Below are positions 23,341-31,378 of a stretch of 34,540 nucleotides of DNA, one piece after another. The position numbers and the translations under genes were made by a program. The notes beneath the pieces were generated by a model, which saw nothing but the letters and a program-made list of their open reading frames with translations, was not told the DNA's origin and made no database searches. Where the stretch lies: contig JAKURV010000023.1 in assembly GCA_022452035.1 (NCBI GenBank), positions 1-34,540 of the forward strand, written 5' to 3'. Every line of letters begins with the position of its first letter. Position 1 is the stretch's first letter. The DNA comes from Acidimicrobiales bacterium. Lineage in GTDB: Bacteria; Actinomycetota; Acidimicrobiia; Acidimicrobiales; MedAcidi-G1.

Positions 23341-23346
23341 ACGCTA
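23341..23346 (-). promoter_or_regulatory. Leaderless -10 (TAGCGT) for VOC protein
   Basis: On the minus strand TAGCGT, a 7-nt spacer, then ATG at 23333. Confidence 0.6.
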
Positions 23347-23396
23347 GGTGACGATTGTCAGCCGATGGGACCCCCGATTATTCCAAGCGCTCTTGG

Positions 23397-23402
23397 TACG
23401 TT
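23397..23402 (+). promoter_or_regulatory. Leaderless -10 (TACGTT) for aldo/keto reductase
   Basis: TACGTT, a 7-nt spacer, then GTG at 23410. This fixes a start far inside the longer open frame. Confidence 0.6.
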
Positions 23403-23409
23403 GCCGGTC

Positions 23410-24285
23410 GTGCAGACTCGACGCCTCGGCCGAACCGGCCACGATTCGAGCGTTGCAATCCTGGGCGGAGCGGCCTTCATCACGGACACACCGGACGAGG
23501 CCGAGGGGCTGTTCCGCGAGGCCCTGGAGGCTGGCGTAAACCACCTGGACATTGCTCCCGGCTACGGGATGGCGGAGCGGGCCGTGGGCCCACACCTACC
23601 AGCGGTCCGCCACCGCCTTTTCCTGGCCTGTAAGACGGCCGAGACCGAGCGGGACTGGGCCCTGCGTCGCCTCGACCGCAGCCTTGAGCGCCTCCAGGTG
23701 GATCATCTAGACCTCTACCAGGCCCATGGGGTCACATCGCGGGAGGTCCTGGACCAACGCGACGAGGCCTTCCAAGTCATCCTGGACGCGCGTGACCGGG
23801 GGCTAACCCGGTACGTAGGGGTCACCGGACACGACCTTGGAGCCCCGAGCGCCCATCTAGAAGCGGTCCGTCGCTACGACCTGGATACCGTCATGTTCCC
23901 CGTTTACCCGACGGTCTGGTCCGACCCCACCTACCGAGCCGACGTGGAGGCGCTACTCGCAGAATGTGCCGCACGGGATGTCGGTGTGATGGCCATCAAG
24001 GCCGTCGCCTGGCGCCCTTGGGGTGACCGAGCCCCGGATGCCCTGAGCTGGTACGAACCCCACAGGACAGACGTCGATATAGAACGCGGTGTCCGGTTCG
24101 CCCTGTCGACGCCCGGGGTGCACGCATTCTGTACCCCCAGCGACCCGGACACGGCCAGACGGGCCATCGCAGCTGCCACCCGATACGAACCGTTGAGCGA
24201 TGGTGAGCGTCAAAGGACCGTCGAGGATGCCGAAGGCGGGGGGATCTTCCCCCTTTCCGAGAAGGCAGTCTCTCCCTGGCGCTAA
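23410..24285 (+). CDS. Aldo/keto reductase
   Basis: A 291-residue TIM-barrel NADPH-dependent carbonyl reductase. The start QTRRLGRTGHDSSVAILGGAAF and the HLDIAPGYGMAERAVG segment (catalytic Asp and Tyr) are typical; the catalytic Lys is likely in LACKTAET and the His region is LYQAHG. The cofactor segment near the C-terminus (ALSTPGVHAFCTPSDP) resembles that of AKR subgroups acting on sugars or aldehydes. The open frame extends to 23143, but that part overlaps the divergent VOC gene; the leaderless GTG is preferred. Confidence 0.9.
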   Translation: MQTRRLGRTGHDSSVAILGGAAFITDTPDEAEGLFREALEAGVNHLDIAPGYGMAERAVGPHLPAVRHRLFLACKTAETERDWALRRLDRSLERLQVDHLDLYQAHGVTSREVLDQRDEAFQVILDARDRGLTRYVGVTGHDLGAPSAHLEAVRRYDLDTVMFPVYPTVWSDPTYRADVEALLAECAARDVGVMAIKAVAWRPWGDRAPDALSWYEPHRTDVDIERGVRFALSTPGVHAFCTPSDPDTARRAIAAATRYEPLSDGERQRTVEDAEGGGIFPLSEKAVSPWR

Positions 24286-24509
24286 CCCCTTAGGGGAAGC
24301 ACAATCACGTTCAGCACTTCGTGCTTCGGGGTGGGTTATTTCGTCGGGCAACGAGGCGAGAGCAACGCCTGCCTAGCCCTTAGAAGGCTCAAAATTTTCT
24401 CTACCCACCTCCCTGACCGCAATTTCGCGGATCGCCGTAGGCTGAAACCACCGGGTCGACCACGGCCCGGTCCAATTCAAATTCAGTTCAAACGAAAGCG
24501 ATATCGATA
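24286..24509 (+). other. Intergenic region with cold-shock gene promoter and leader
   Basis: It starts with palindrome CCCCTTAGGGG (24286-24296) and a small AGCAC-TTC-GTGCT hairpin, likely ending the reductase transcript. A -10-like TAGGCT at 24438-24443 with CTGACC about 19 bp upstream would give a leader of about 60 nt containing an ACCGGG/CCCGGT stem, as is common for cold-shock genes. Confidence 0.45.
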
Positions 24510-24710
24510 ATGCCGAACGGCACAGTGAAGTTTTTCAACAGTGAAAAGGGCTACGGGTTCCTCTCCGTAGAAGGTGAAGAGGACGTCTTCGTCCACTACT
24601 CCAACATCGAGGGCGAGGGCTACCGAAGCCTCGACGAGGGCCAGGCCGTGGAGTTCGAGGTCGGCCCCGGCCGGAAGGGCCCAGAAGCCCTGAACGTCCG
24701 CAAGGTCTGA
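24510..24710 (+). CDS. Cold-shock domain protein (CspA family)
   Basis: A 66-residue single cold-shock domain, an RNA/ssDNA chaperone. RNP1 is KGYGFLSV and RNP2 is VFVHYS; the start [17 protein letters not shown] is diagnostic. The length is normal. Acidic overall, as in other actinobacterial members. Unlike many genes here it has a leader of roughly 60 nt. A GC-rich terminator hairpin lies at 24767-24788. Confidence 0.96.
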   Translation: MPNGTVKFFNSEKGYGFLSVEGEEDVFVHYSNIEGEGYRSLDEGQAVEFEVGPGRKGPEALNVRKV

Positions 24711-24766
24711 CACGGGTGGGGCGAGCCTCGGCGTAGCCTGAGGTCTCGGCCCAACCCGCTGCGATG

Positions 24767-24788
24767 AGCCCGCCCTCCGGGGCGGGTT
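24767..24788. terminator. Terminator-like hairpin between convergent genes
   Basis: AGCCCGCCC, loop TCCG, GGGCGGGTT: nine pairs including one G-T, followed by CGTTCG. It lies between the cold-shock gene and the DMT permease and may serve both. Confidence 0.6.
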
Positions 24789-24808
24789 CGTTCGCGTCCG
24801 GGGCCAGA

Positions 24809-25768
24809 TCAGACGTCCTGTCCGGAGCTCGGCCGGTAGCGCCGGTAGCCGGGCACGGAGCCGACGTGCAGGCCGCGCCCTCTTGCAGACAGCGCAGGTT
24901 TTCCGTCCCGGGCCATCCGGAAGGTCAACCACAGCACGGCAGCCAGGCTGATCGCCCCGCCGACCAGCGTCTCCGTCGAAGGCGTCTCGTCTCTCCAGAT
25001 CCACAGCCACACTGGAGCCATCACGATCTCGGAGATCAGCAGCAGACTCACGTCGGCTGGTGGTACGAACCGATGGGCGTAATTCCAGACTGGCGCGAAT
25101 ACGCCGATCAGCAGGCCACCCGCAATGACCCCCATGAGCACGTCGTAGGCCGGTACGACAACCCCTGGCCCGAACGACGAGACGGCGGCTGCCGCAACTG
25201 CCCCCGCCGTTCCACCTACCAGCATCGGCACCCCCGGGTCTCGGATCGGCGAACTCCTGATAAGGACGGCGTACCCCCCGAGGGCGATGGGCAGGATCGC
25301 GGACAGAAGGGTTCCCAGGGCGTCGCCGGAGCCCACATTGCCGCCGACCATCACAACCACGCCAACCGCGGCAACCACCATGGCCATCAGGGTGTCCCTA
25401 CCGACCGGTTCCTTCAGAAAGATGCGCCCGAATAGGGCGGCGTAGAACGGGCTGGTGGACTGCATGAGGAGCACGAAGGCCGCCGAGGCCCGGCTCAGCG
25501 CCACGATGAACAGGGTGAACAGCCCAGCCACCACTAGCCCGGCCGCCACCTGGCGTAGCCCGGCCTCGACTACCGAGCGGAGCGGGTTTCGGCCGGCCGC
25601 CACGATGATGGCCGCCGAAACGACGGCAGTCGCCCAACTGCGGTGGAACAGGAACTGCCAGGCGTCAGCTTCGCGGAGCGCTCGAAAGGCAAGGGGTCCA
25701 AACGAGAACATGAGGCCGCAGAAGAGGACGACGAGGGAGCCCTGCTGACGGGTGAGCACGGGGGGCAT
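24809..25768 (-). CDS. DMT/EamA-type permease (second)
   Basis: A 319-residue membrane protein with about ten helices in two EamA halves. FSFGPLAFRALREADAWQF and the ASAAFVLLMQSTSPFYAALFGRIFLKEPV helix-4 signature are characteristic; the second half has PPADVSLLLISEIVMAPVW. It ends in a basic cytoplasmic tail. Probably a metabolite exporter. The ATG at 25768 has AAGGA upstream; the frame is open to 25804 without conservation. Only weakly similar to the permease at 20803. Confidence 0.88.
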   Translation of the reverse strand: MPPVLTRQQGSLVVLFCGLMFSFGPLAFRALREADAWQFLFHRSWATAVVSAAIIVAAGRNPLRSVVEAGLRQVAAGLVVAGLFTLFIVALSRASAAFVLLMQSTSPFYAALFGRIFLKEPVGRDTLMAMVVAAVGVVVMVGGNVGSGDALGTLLSAILPIALGGYAVLIRSSPIRDPGVPMLVGGTAGAVAAAAVSSFGPGVVVPAYDVLMGVIAGGLLIGVFAPVWNYAHRFVPPADVSLLLISEIVMAPVWLWIWRDETPSTETLVGGAISLAAVLWLTFRMARDGKPALSARGRGLHVGSVPGYRRYRPSSGQDV

Positions 25769-26082
25769 GGCCGGTCCTTCCTCCCGCCGAGACGAATCCA
25801 ACAAAGCTGGCGTCGCCGACGAAGCGGACAGTCGACAAACACTACGCTCTTGCCCTCGTCTAGGGCCTATACCGGTCTTCGGGTGTCGTCGGTCACGATC
25901 CCGAAAATCGCATCATCTGGCCGGTACCCTTGGGGTTGCTTCGATGAGTTCTCGTCGAAGGGTTCGCTACCGGGTACTGGTTCTTCCGGCCACGTGGACC
26001 ACCCGAGCACCGACCTTGGCGCTTCCGCCGGGGCGACGCGAACCCTGATACCGCCCGCCCGACGCGCGGGCCTGGAGATCCG

Positions 26083-27543
26083 ATGCCCCCCACCTTCGCC
26101 CAGTTGGGTGTACCCGAACCGATCAGCCGCTCCCTAGCGGCCCACGGAATCACTGAACCGTTCGCAATCCAGGCGGCGACCATCGCCGACGCCCTGGCCG
26201 GTCGCGATGTCTGCGGCCGGGCTCCCACGGGCTCCGGCAAGACCCTGGCTTTCGGCATTCCCCTGGTGGCCTCTGTGGACCGTGCCGAACCCCGCCGCCC
26301 CCGCGGCCTGGTCCTGGCCCCGACTCGTGAGTTGGCTGAACAGATCTGCTCTGAGCTACGGACCTTTGCCGGCCGGGTACGGATCGCCGTTGTGTACGGC
26401 GGTGTCGGCTATGGCCCGCAGTTGAAGGCGCTCCGCGAGGGTGTTGACGTTCTGGTGGCCTGCCCGGGCCGCCTGGAGGACTTGCTCGAACAGGGACAAC
26501 TCCGCCTGGCCGACGTCGACCGGGTCGTCATAGACGAAGCCGACCGCCTGGCCGACATGGGCTTCATGCCCGCCGTGCGCCGGATCCTCGACCAGACGGC
26601 CACTGTGCGCCAGACGGTGCTCTTCTCCGCCACGCTGGACAACGACGTGGCCAAGTTGACCCGCGACTACCAAGTCGATCCGATCCGACACGAGGTCGGA
26701 GAGGAGACGCCGGACATCACGGCGGCCACTCACCTCTTCTGGACCGTGGATCGTAGCGAGCGGGTCAGCCTCACCGCCGAAGCAGTCGGGGCCGCATGGC
26801 CAGCCATTATCTTCTGTCGGACCCGCCACGGAGCCGACCGGCTGGCCAAGCAGCTGGCTCGGACCGAGATCCGTGCCGCCGCCATCCACGGGGGCCGCAG
26901 CCAGAACCAGCGGACCCGGGCCCTGGCCGACTTCACAAACGGAAAAGTGCATGCCCTGGTAGCCACCGATGTAGCCGCCCGCGGTATCCACGTGGACGGT
27001 GTGGCCTCGGTACTGCACTACGACCCGCCGGAAGACCATAAGGCCTACGTCCACCGGTCCGGCCGTACAGCCCGTGCCGGACGCGATGGCGTGGTCATAT
27101 CACTAGTCCAGCCCGACCAGAAGAAAGGGGTCCGGCGCCTCCAGCGTGACGTAGGGATCGACGAGCCGGTCCGAACCCCCAACCTGGACACGGTTCGGGA
27201 ACTGTCGCCTCCCCGGGTTTCTGCACCGGCCCCACGGCCATCTTCCCCGGAGGAAAACCGCAGTCGTCGGAACGGCGACACCCAGACAAACCGGACCGGC
27301 AACGGCCGCCCGCGCCAGCCGGCAAACCGCCGCCGCAACCGCTCCCACAATGGACAACGCGGTGGCCCCTCCGCCGGTAATGGTCGGCCCGCAGGCTCGG
27401 CTCGTCGTTCGGATGGAGGTAAGCCACGCAATGGACAACAAGGTGGGAACCGTCAAAAGAACGCTCGCGGAACCGGCACGGGGCGACCAGGGGCGGCAGG
27501 CGGGAATCGCCGCTCCAATCGAAACCGGCGGTCGAACGGCTGA
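26083..27543 (+). CDS. DEAD-box RNA helicase (RhlE-like)
   Basis: A 486-residue ATP-dependent RNA helicase. Motifs in order: Q motif (FAQLGV with ITEPFAIQ), Walker A APTGSGKT, PTRELAEQ, DEAD in VIDEADRLADMGF, SAT in FSATL, TDVAARGIH and HRSGRTARAGR. After the two RecA domains (to about residue 365) comes a long low-complexity tail rich in Arg, Asn and Gly that should bind RNA. It probably acts in ribosome assembly or mRNA decay, and pairs functionally with the nearby cold-shock protein. The ATG at 26083 has GGAG at 6 nt. Confidence 0.95.
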   Translation: MPPTFAQLGVPEPISRSLAAHGITEPFAIQAATIADALAGRDVCGRAPTGSGKTLAFGIPLVASVDRAEPRRPRGLVLAPTRELAEQICSELRTFAGRVRIAVVYGGVGYGPQLKALREGVDVLVACPGRLEDLLEQGQLRLADVDRVVIDEADRLADMGFMPAVRRILDQTATVRQTVLFSATLDNDVAKLTRDYQVDPIRHEVGEETPDITAATHLFWTVDRSERVSLTAEAVGAAWPAIIFCRTRHGADRLAKQLARTEIRAAAIHGGRSQNQRTRALADFTNGKVHALVATDVAARGIHVDGVASVLHYDPPEDHKAYVHRSGRTARAGRDGVVISLVQPDQKKGVRRLQRDVGIDEPVRTPNLDTVRELSPPRVSAPAPRPSSPEENRSRRNGDTQTNRTGNGRPRQPANRRRNRSHNGQRGGPSAGNGRPAGSARRSDGGKPRNGQQGGNRQKNARGTGTGRPGAAGGNRRSNRNRRSNG

Positions 27544-27609
27544 CCCGACGGAGGTCATCTGACCGGATCCTCATCTCCGGATTACCGTCCACCCGCCTCC
27601 GAGGACAAC

Positions 27610-28200
27610 ATGAGCCCTCCCGCCACCCAATGCCTGGGAAGCCCGATGGCCCCTTACCGATACCGCCCAACCATGGCGGCGCTTCTTCTGGTTGCCGTCG
27701 TTGCCTGTGGCGGAGATGCCGGACCGGTGGGTGATACCGACCCGGCCAAGGAGACCGTCCCTCTGGCCGAAGAGGAGACGAACCCTCGGGAAACCATGCG
27801 TTCCACTACCGGTGAGTTCAACGCCTGTCTCGAGGCGTCGGGCTACGAGTTCCGAGGCTTCGCCGGCGAGGACCCGACCGACGCTGCGGTGGCTGACGAC
27901 CCCGGGTATGTAGAAGCACTGCAGCGCTGCAACGCCCAAACCGGTATCGCCGACCTCCGTGCCGAGTTTCAGCAGTCACGTGCCGAGCGCACCCCGGACC
28001 AGATTCGGGAAACAAACCGACAGATCCTCGCCGTCGTGGACTGCCTGAGGGCTCGAGGATGGGAAGTCGATGACCCCACCCAGGATGAAACCGGCTCCCT
28101 GAACCTGAGGGGACTACTACAGGGATCCGACGTCGACCTCCGCGGTGACGCAGAGGCCCGGTCCTGCCTCAGCGAGATGCGCCTGCGCGAGGACGGTTGA
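27610..28200 (+). CDS. Exported lipoprotein of unknown function
   Basis: A 196-residue protein. A hydrophobic segment MAALLLVAVVAC ends in a lipobox-like AVVAC, so it is probably a lipoprotein. The mature part is acidic with four well-spaced cysteines in short segments (ACLEASGYEF, QRCNAQTG, DCLRARGWEV, RSCLSEM), suggesting two disulfides. No known domain recognised. The ATG at 27610 has GAGGA upstream; ATGs at 27646 and 27673 would give shorter signal peptides. It follows the helicase by 66 bp. Confidence 0.7.
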   Translation: MSPPATQCLGSPMAPYRYRPTMAALLLVAVVACGGDAGPVGDTDPAKETVPLAEEETNPRETMRSTTGEFNACLEASGYEFRGFAGEDPTDAAVADDPGYVEALQRCNAQTGIADLRAEFQQSRAERTPDQIRETNRQILAVVDCLRARGWEVDDPTQDETGSLNLRGLLQGSDVDLRGDAEARSCLSEMRLREDG

Positions 28201-28216
28201 TTCACTAGTCCGGCCA

Positions 28217-28222
28217 TAGCCT
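28217..28222 (+). promoter_or_regulatory. Leaderless -10 (TAGCCT)
   Basis: TAGCCT, a 6-nt spacer, then ATG at 28229. Confidence 0.55.
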
Positions 28223-28228
28223 CTTTCT

Positions 28229-28609
28229 ATGGCTATCCCTAGCCAGGGCAGCATTCCCTCGCCGATCGGCCGACTCCTGGTCTGGGCCTTCGTGCTCGTC
28301 CTGGTGGCCGCCGTGGCCAGCCAGTTCCTCTCCGGTTCCGACGACGAAGTCCGGATACCGACTACCACCCTCTCGCCGGCCACCACGACGACGACCATGC
28401 CGCCCGCATTCTGGATGAACAAGTACGAGTGGGCCCTCAAGGACCACATCGACGCCCTCGTCGTCCTGGGGGACTGCTCCGAACTCCATGACCGGTACGT
28501 GCAGGCCACCCTGGCCAACGCGGCGGTCACCCAGCGCTATGGAAGCGGAACGGCCGACCTGCTGGAGTACATCTTCTTGGCCTCCGACGCGGTTGGCTGC
28601 TACGGCTGA
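28229..28609 (+). CDS. Membrane-anchored exported protein of unknown function
   Basis: A 126-residue protein with one N-terminal transmembrane helix (about residues 15-34), a Thr-rich linker (TTTLSPATTTTTMPP) and a small outside domain with two cysteines (GDCSELHD and VGCYG) that may pair. The linker resembles those of the lipoproteins at 452 and 7728. The family was not recognised. It converges on the Rieske gene with only 9 bp between stop codons. Confidence 0.7.
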   Translation: MAIPSQGSIPSPIGRLLVWAFVLVLVAAVASQFLSGSDDEVRIPTTTLSPATTTTTMPPAFWMNKYEWALKDHIDALVVLGDCSELHDRYVQATLANAAVTQRYGSGTADLLEYIFLASDAVGCYG

Positions 28610-28618
28610 CCGGCTTGG

Positions 28619-29776
28619 TTAACCGGCCGACAGCAGTCGGCCGGCGTACCAGTCGGCGAAGCGGGCTACGTTCGGCTCTAGGTACGAGAACCGGCCCTGG
28701 CGGGCGAACGGCGACCGCATTCCCCGGTGCTGTCGTTCGAGCATCGGGATGTCCTCACCGATGGCCACGTCGAACCGCTCGTAGTAGGCCTCGACCGCCT
28801 CAGCGAAGTCTTTCCGGTCAACGGTGGCCGGTGGGAAGCACACCACCTGGGCACACCGGCAGCGGTCCGGTCCATCCGGGTAGACCTCGTACATCCACAT
28901 ACCTTCGGCTCCGGTGGCGATCACCAGGTTCGGGAACAGCCACGAGTAGCGCACCCCGAGGGCCGCACGTCCGCTTAGGCCGTCGATGACCGGCAGGGCT
29001 CGGTGCTGGTCGGCATCCAGCAGGCCGCCAGTTCCCACGGTTGTCCCGAAGTGTGTTGACCAGGCCCCGACCACGTCCTCGGGATTGTCGGGCTCGTTGT
29101 AGGTGTCGTCGATGCTGCCCGAGTGCACGTAGGGCAGGTGGTAGTACTCGTTGAAGACCTCAGCGAAGCCCTTCCAGTTGCATGACACTGTGAACTCCCG
29201 GCGCCTGGTCGTCACTAGGTCGGCCAATGGCCACGGGGCGTGAACCTCGCTGAAGTCGCCCAGCCAATCGTCGATGGGCGTGGGTGCTTCGTCCAAGCTG
29301 ACGAAGGCGAACCCGTGGCGCTCGGCCACCGTGAACTCGTGGAGCCCATGGTCGGCGCGTTCGAAGTTCTCGGTGCGGTGCATGCTGGGTGCCGCCACTA
29401 GGCGCCCGTCCAAGGCATAGGTCCAGGCGTGGAACGGGCAGCGCATCCGCGAGCAGGTGCCCTCTCCGGCCATGATCTCGGCTGATCGGTGGCTGCACGA
29501 GTTGGCGAAGGCTCGGAGCTGGCCGTTGCCGTCACGCACAACCACCACCGGAACCCCAGCTAGATCCATGGCGCTGTAGTCCCCTGCCCCGGGCCAGCGG
29601 TCCCAGCGGCCAACTCCCACCCAACCTTGGCGGAAGACCGTGTCGACCTCGATCCGGTGCACGACGGGGTCCACGTAGCAGGAGGCGGGCAGGGTTGCCG
29701 CCCGGTCTGCCGGTTCCCGGCAGGCGGCCAGCTCATCGGCCAGCCCGTCGGGGAGGTGCGCGGTTGGGTCGTGCAT
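28619..29776 (-). CDS. Rieske non-heme iron oxygenase, large subunit
   Basis: A 385-residue oxygenase alpha subunit. Rieske 2Fe-2S ligands are C94-S-H96 and C113-P-F-H116. The catalytic domain has NWKGFAEVFNEYYHLPYVHSG with iron ligands H213 and H218 and E206 or N209 near the inter-subunit bridge. The arrangement resembles the quaternary-amine and GbcA-like branch as well as aromatic hydroxylases. It needs a reductase, not seen here; the ferredoxin at 105 is too far to assume. The open frame runs upstream, but the ATG at 29776 has a TACAAT -10 at 7 nt. Confidence 0.92.
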   Translation of the reverse strand: MHDPTAHLPDGLADELAACREPADRAATLPASCYVDPVVHRIEVDTVFRQGWVGVGRWDRWPGAGDYSAMDLAGVPVVVVRDGNGQLRAFANSCSHRSAEIMAGEGTCSRMRCPFHAWTYALDGRLVAAPSMHRTENFERADHGLHEFTVAERHGFAFVSLDEAPTPIDDWLGDFSEVHAPWPLADLVTTRRREFTVSCNWKGFAEVFNEYYHLPYVHSGSIDDTYNEPDNPEDVVGAWSTHFGTTVGTGGLLDADQHRALPVIDGLSGRAALGVRYSWLFPNLVIATGAEGMWMYEVYPDGPDRCRCAQVVCFPPATVDRKDFAEAVEAYYERFDVAIGEDIPMLERQHRGMRSPFARQGRFSYLEPNVARFADWYAGRLLSAG

Positions 29777-29783
29777 CGGCCCG

Positions 29784-29789
29784 ATTGTA
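29784..29789 (-). promoter_or_regulatory. Leaderless -10 (TACAAT) for Rieske oxygenase
   Basis: On the minus strand TACAAT, a 7-nt spacer, then ATG at 29776. This is the closest match to the consensus -10 in the window. Confidence 0.65.
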
Positions 29790-29818
29790 GGACCGGACCC
29801 CGTACGGGCCGAATCCCG

Positions 29819-29824
29819 TAGGGT
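29819..29824 (+). promoter_or_regulatory. Leaderless -10 (TAGGGT) for Ldh-family gene
   Basis: TAGGGT, a 6-nt spacer, then ATG at 29831. The two divergent -10 boxes are 29 bp apart, so the promoters overlap and may be coregulated. Confidence 0.6.
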
Positions 29825-29830
29825 CCCCGG

Positions 29831-30817
29831 ATGCCCCACGTTTCGCTTGACGAGATTGAACAGGCCACCCACCGTGCCCTGGTCTGCCACGGGGCCCGTA
29901 CCGAGGTGGCCGACCACGTGGCCCGTGCTGTGCGGGTCGCCGAGTCCACCGGGAACCGGATCTGTGGGCTTTACTACCTTGAGAGTTACTGTCAGCAGTT
30001 GCGGACCGGGCGTATCGACGGCGTCGTCGAGCCGGTGGTGACCGTGGTCCGGCCAGGGGCGGTGCGCATCGACGGTCGGCTCGGCTTCGCCCAGAGTGCT
30101 TTCGCCGCCGGCTTTCCGACTGCCGTGGAAGCCGCTCGGGCCAACGGCATCTGTGGCGTCTCGGTGGAACACACCCATACTTGTACGTCACTCGGTTTCT
30201 TCACCGAGCAGTTCGCCGCTGAGGGACTACTGGCCATCGGCACCACCAACGCCACGCCACGGGTGTCGCCGCCCGGCGGCTCGGTCCCTGTACTAGGCAC
30301 CAACCCGATCGCCGTGGCTGTCCCCGACGGCGCAGGTGGAATTGCCTTCCAGTTCGACTTCTCCACTAGTGCCGTGGCCTTGGGTCGGATCACCATGGCC
30401 GCTGCGGCTGGCGAGGAGATTCCACTCGGTTGGGCCGTCGACGCCGACGGCCACCCGACCACCGACCCCCAGGCCGCTCTGACCGGCTCGCTGGTGTCGG
30501 CCGGTGGATACAAGGGCTACGGGATCGGTCTGCTGGTCGAGGTGCTAGCCGGCGCCCTAACCGGTTGTCGCCTGAGCGTTGACGTACCTCCGCTCAAGTC
30601 CCCTGAGGGTGAACCCCACGACCTTGGCCAGTTCTACGTGATCATCGACCCTGACTCGTACAGCGGCCGGACGTTCTACGATCGGTTGGCCGCCCTGGCC
30701 GAGAGCATCACCGTTCAGGAGGGCGCACGCCTTCCCGGAACTGGTCGGCTTCCCACCGACCCGGTGGACGTGGAGGATTCCGTCTGGACTCTCGTCACGG
30801 AGCTGGCTAGCGACTGA
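29831..30817 (+). CDS. Ldh-family (malate/L-lactate/ureidoglycolate type) NAD(P) oxidoreductase
   Basis: A 328-residue dehydrogenase of the Ldh_2 fold, which is unrelated to classic lactate dehydrogenase. Signatures are SVEHTHTCTSLGFFTEQF (the family HxxH/G region), the TNATPRVSPPGG and LGTNPIAVAVP stretch, and GGYKGYGIGLLVEVLAGALTG near the C-terminus. Members reduce or oxidise 2-oxo/2-hydroxy acids or cyclic imines such as delta-1-pyrroline-2-carboxylate. Divergent from the Rieske gene and convergent with the DUF3726-like gene, whose family often sits beside Ldh_2 genes (recalled). Confidence 0.9.
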   Translation: MPHVSLDEIEQATHRALVCHGARTEVADHVARAVRVAESTGNRICGLYYLESYCQQLRTGRIDGVVEPVVTVVRPGAVRIDGRLGFAQSAFAAGFPTAVEAARANGICGVSVEHTHTCTSLGFFTEQFAAEGLLAIGTTNATPRVSPPGGSVPVLGTNPIAVAVPDGAGGIAFQFDFSTSAVALGRITMAAAAGEEIPLGWAVDADGHPTTDPQAALTGSLVSAGGYKGYGIGLLVEVLAGALTGCRLSVDVPPLKSPEGEPHDLGQFYVIIDPDSYSGRTFYDRLAALAESITVQEGARLPGTGRLPTDPVDVEDSVWTLVTELASD

Positions 30818-30826
30818 GTCTGGCCG

Positions 30827-31378
30827 TCAGCCCTCAAGAGCGTCGAGGGTCTCCTCGGCAACTAGGAACGCCGCTGCCGCCTCGACCAGGGCCTCAAACG
30901 CTCCTCTGTCTACTTGCAGGCCATCGCGGTGGGCGTCGGTTCCCGACCCGGCTGCCGATTCCACTTGTCCCGGTGCTAGGTCCAGGGTGGCGATCTCCAA
31001 CCCCCCGGTGGCGTCACTAGGAATGCCCGACACGACAACACCGCGGGCCGACGCCTCGGCGACGGTCGCCGCCAAGGCGGCTAGCGGCACTGGCGGGTCG
31101 AAGGTGGCTGTGGCTGACCCGTGGTCGCGGGCGTCGACTTCGGCCGAGACAAGGGCATCGGCCGCCATGGCCCACGTGGAGGCCAACACCCCAGAGGCCA
31201 GCGCGTCGATGACCGCCGGCAGCGCTCCCCCGAACCGGACCTCAGCCGCTGTCACATTCCGGGCCGTGCGGTCGGCGCCACCGGCGTCACAGCCGGCCAC
31301 CCGGGCGCAGCGGAACACCAGATCGTGGACTTCGCGGGGCGCGACCAGCACTAAACCCACCACGACGACTGCTCTCAA
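30827..31378 (-). CDS. DUF3726-like protein
   Basis: A 183-residue Ala/Val-rich protein without membrane helices. The start APREVHDLVFRCARVAGCDAGGADRTARNVTAAEV resembles DUF3726 proteins (an N-terminal helix pair followed by LPAVIDAL). The function is unknown. It overlaps the dipeptidase stop by 4 bp, so it is translationally coupled as the third gene of a minus-strand operon. A start about 10 codons further in is possible. Confidence 0.6.
   Translation of the reverse strand: MRAVVVVGLVLVAPREVHDLVFRCARVAGCDAGGADRTARNVTAAEVRFGGALPAVIDALASGVLASTWAMAADALVSAEVDARDHGSATATFDPPVPLAALAATVAEASARGVVVSGIPSDATGGLEIATLDLAPGQVESAAGSGTDAHRDGLQVDRGAFEALVEAAAAFLVAEETLDALEG

Noticed and set aside
24286-24509. 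tRNA or other structured RNA gene upstream of the cold-shock gene.
   Set aside because: No cloverleaf or T-loop consensus; small hairpins and a promoter explain the stretch adequately.
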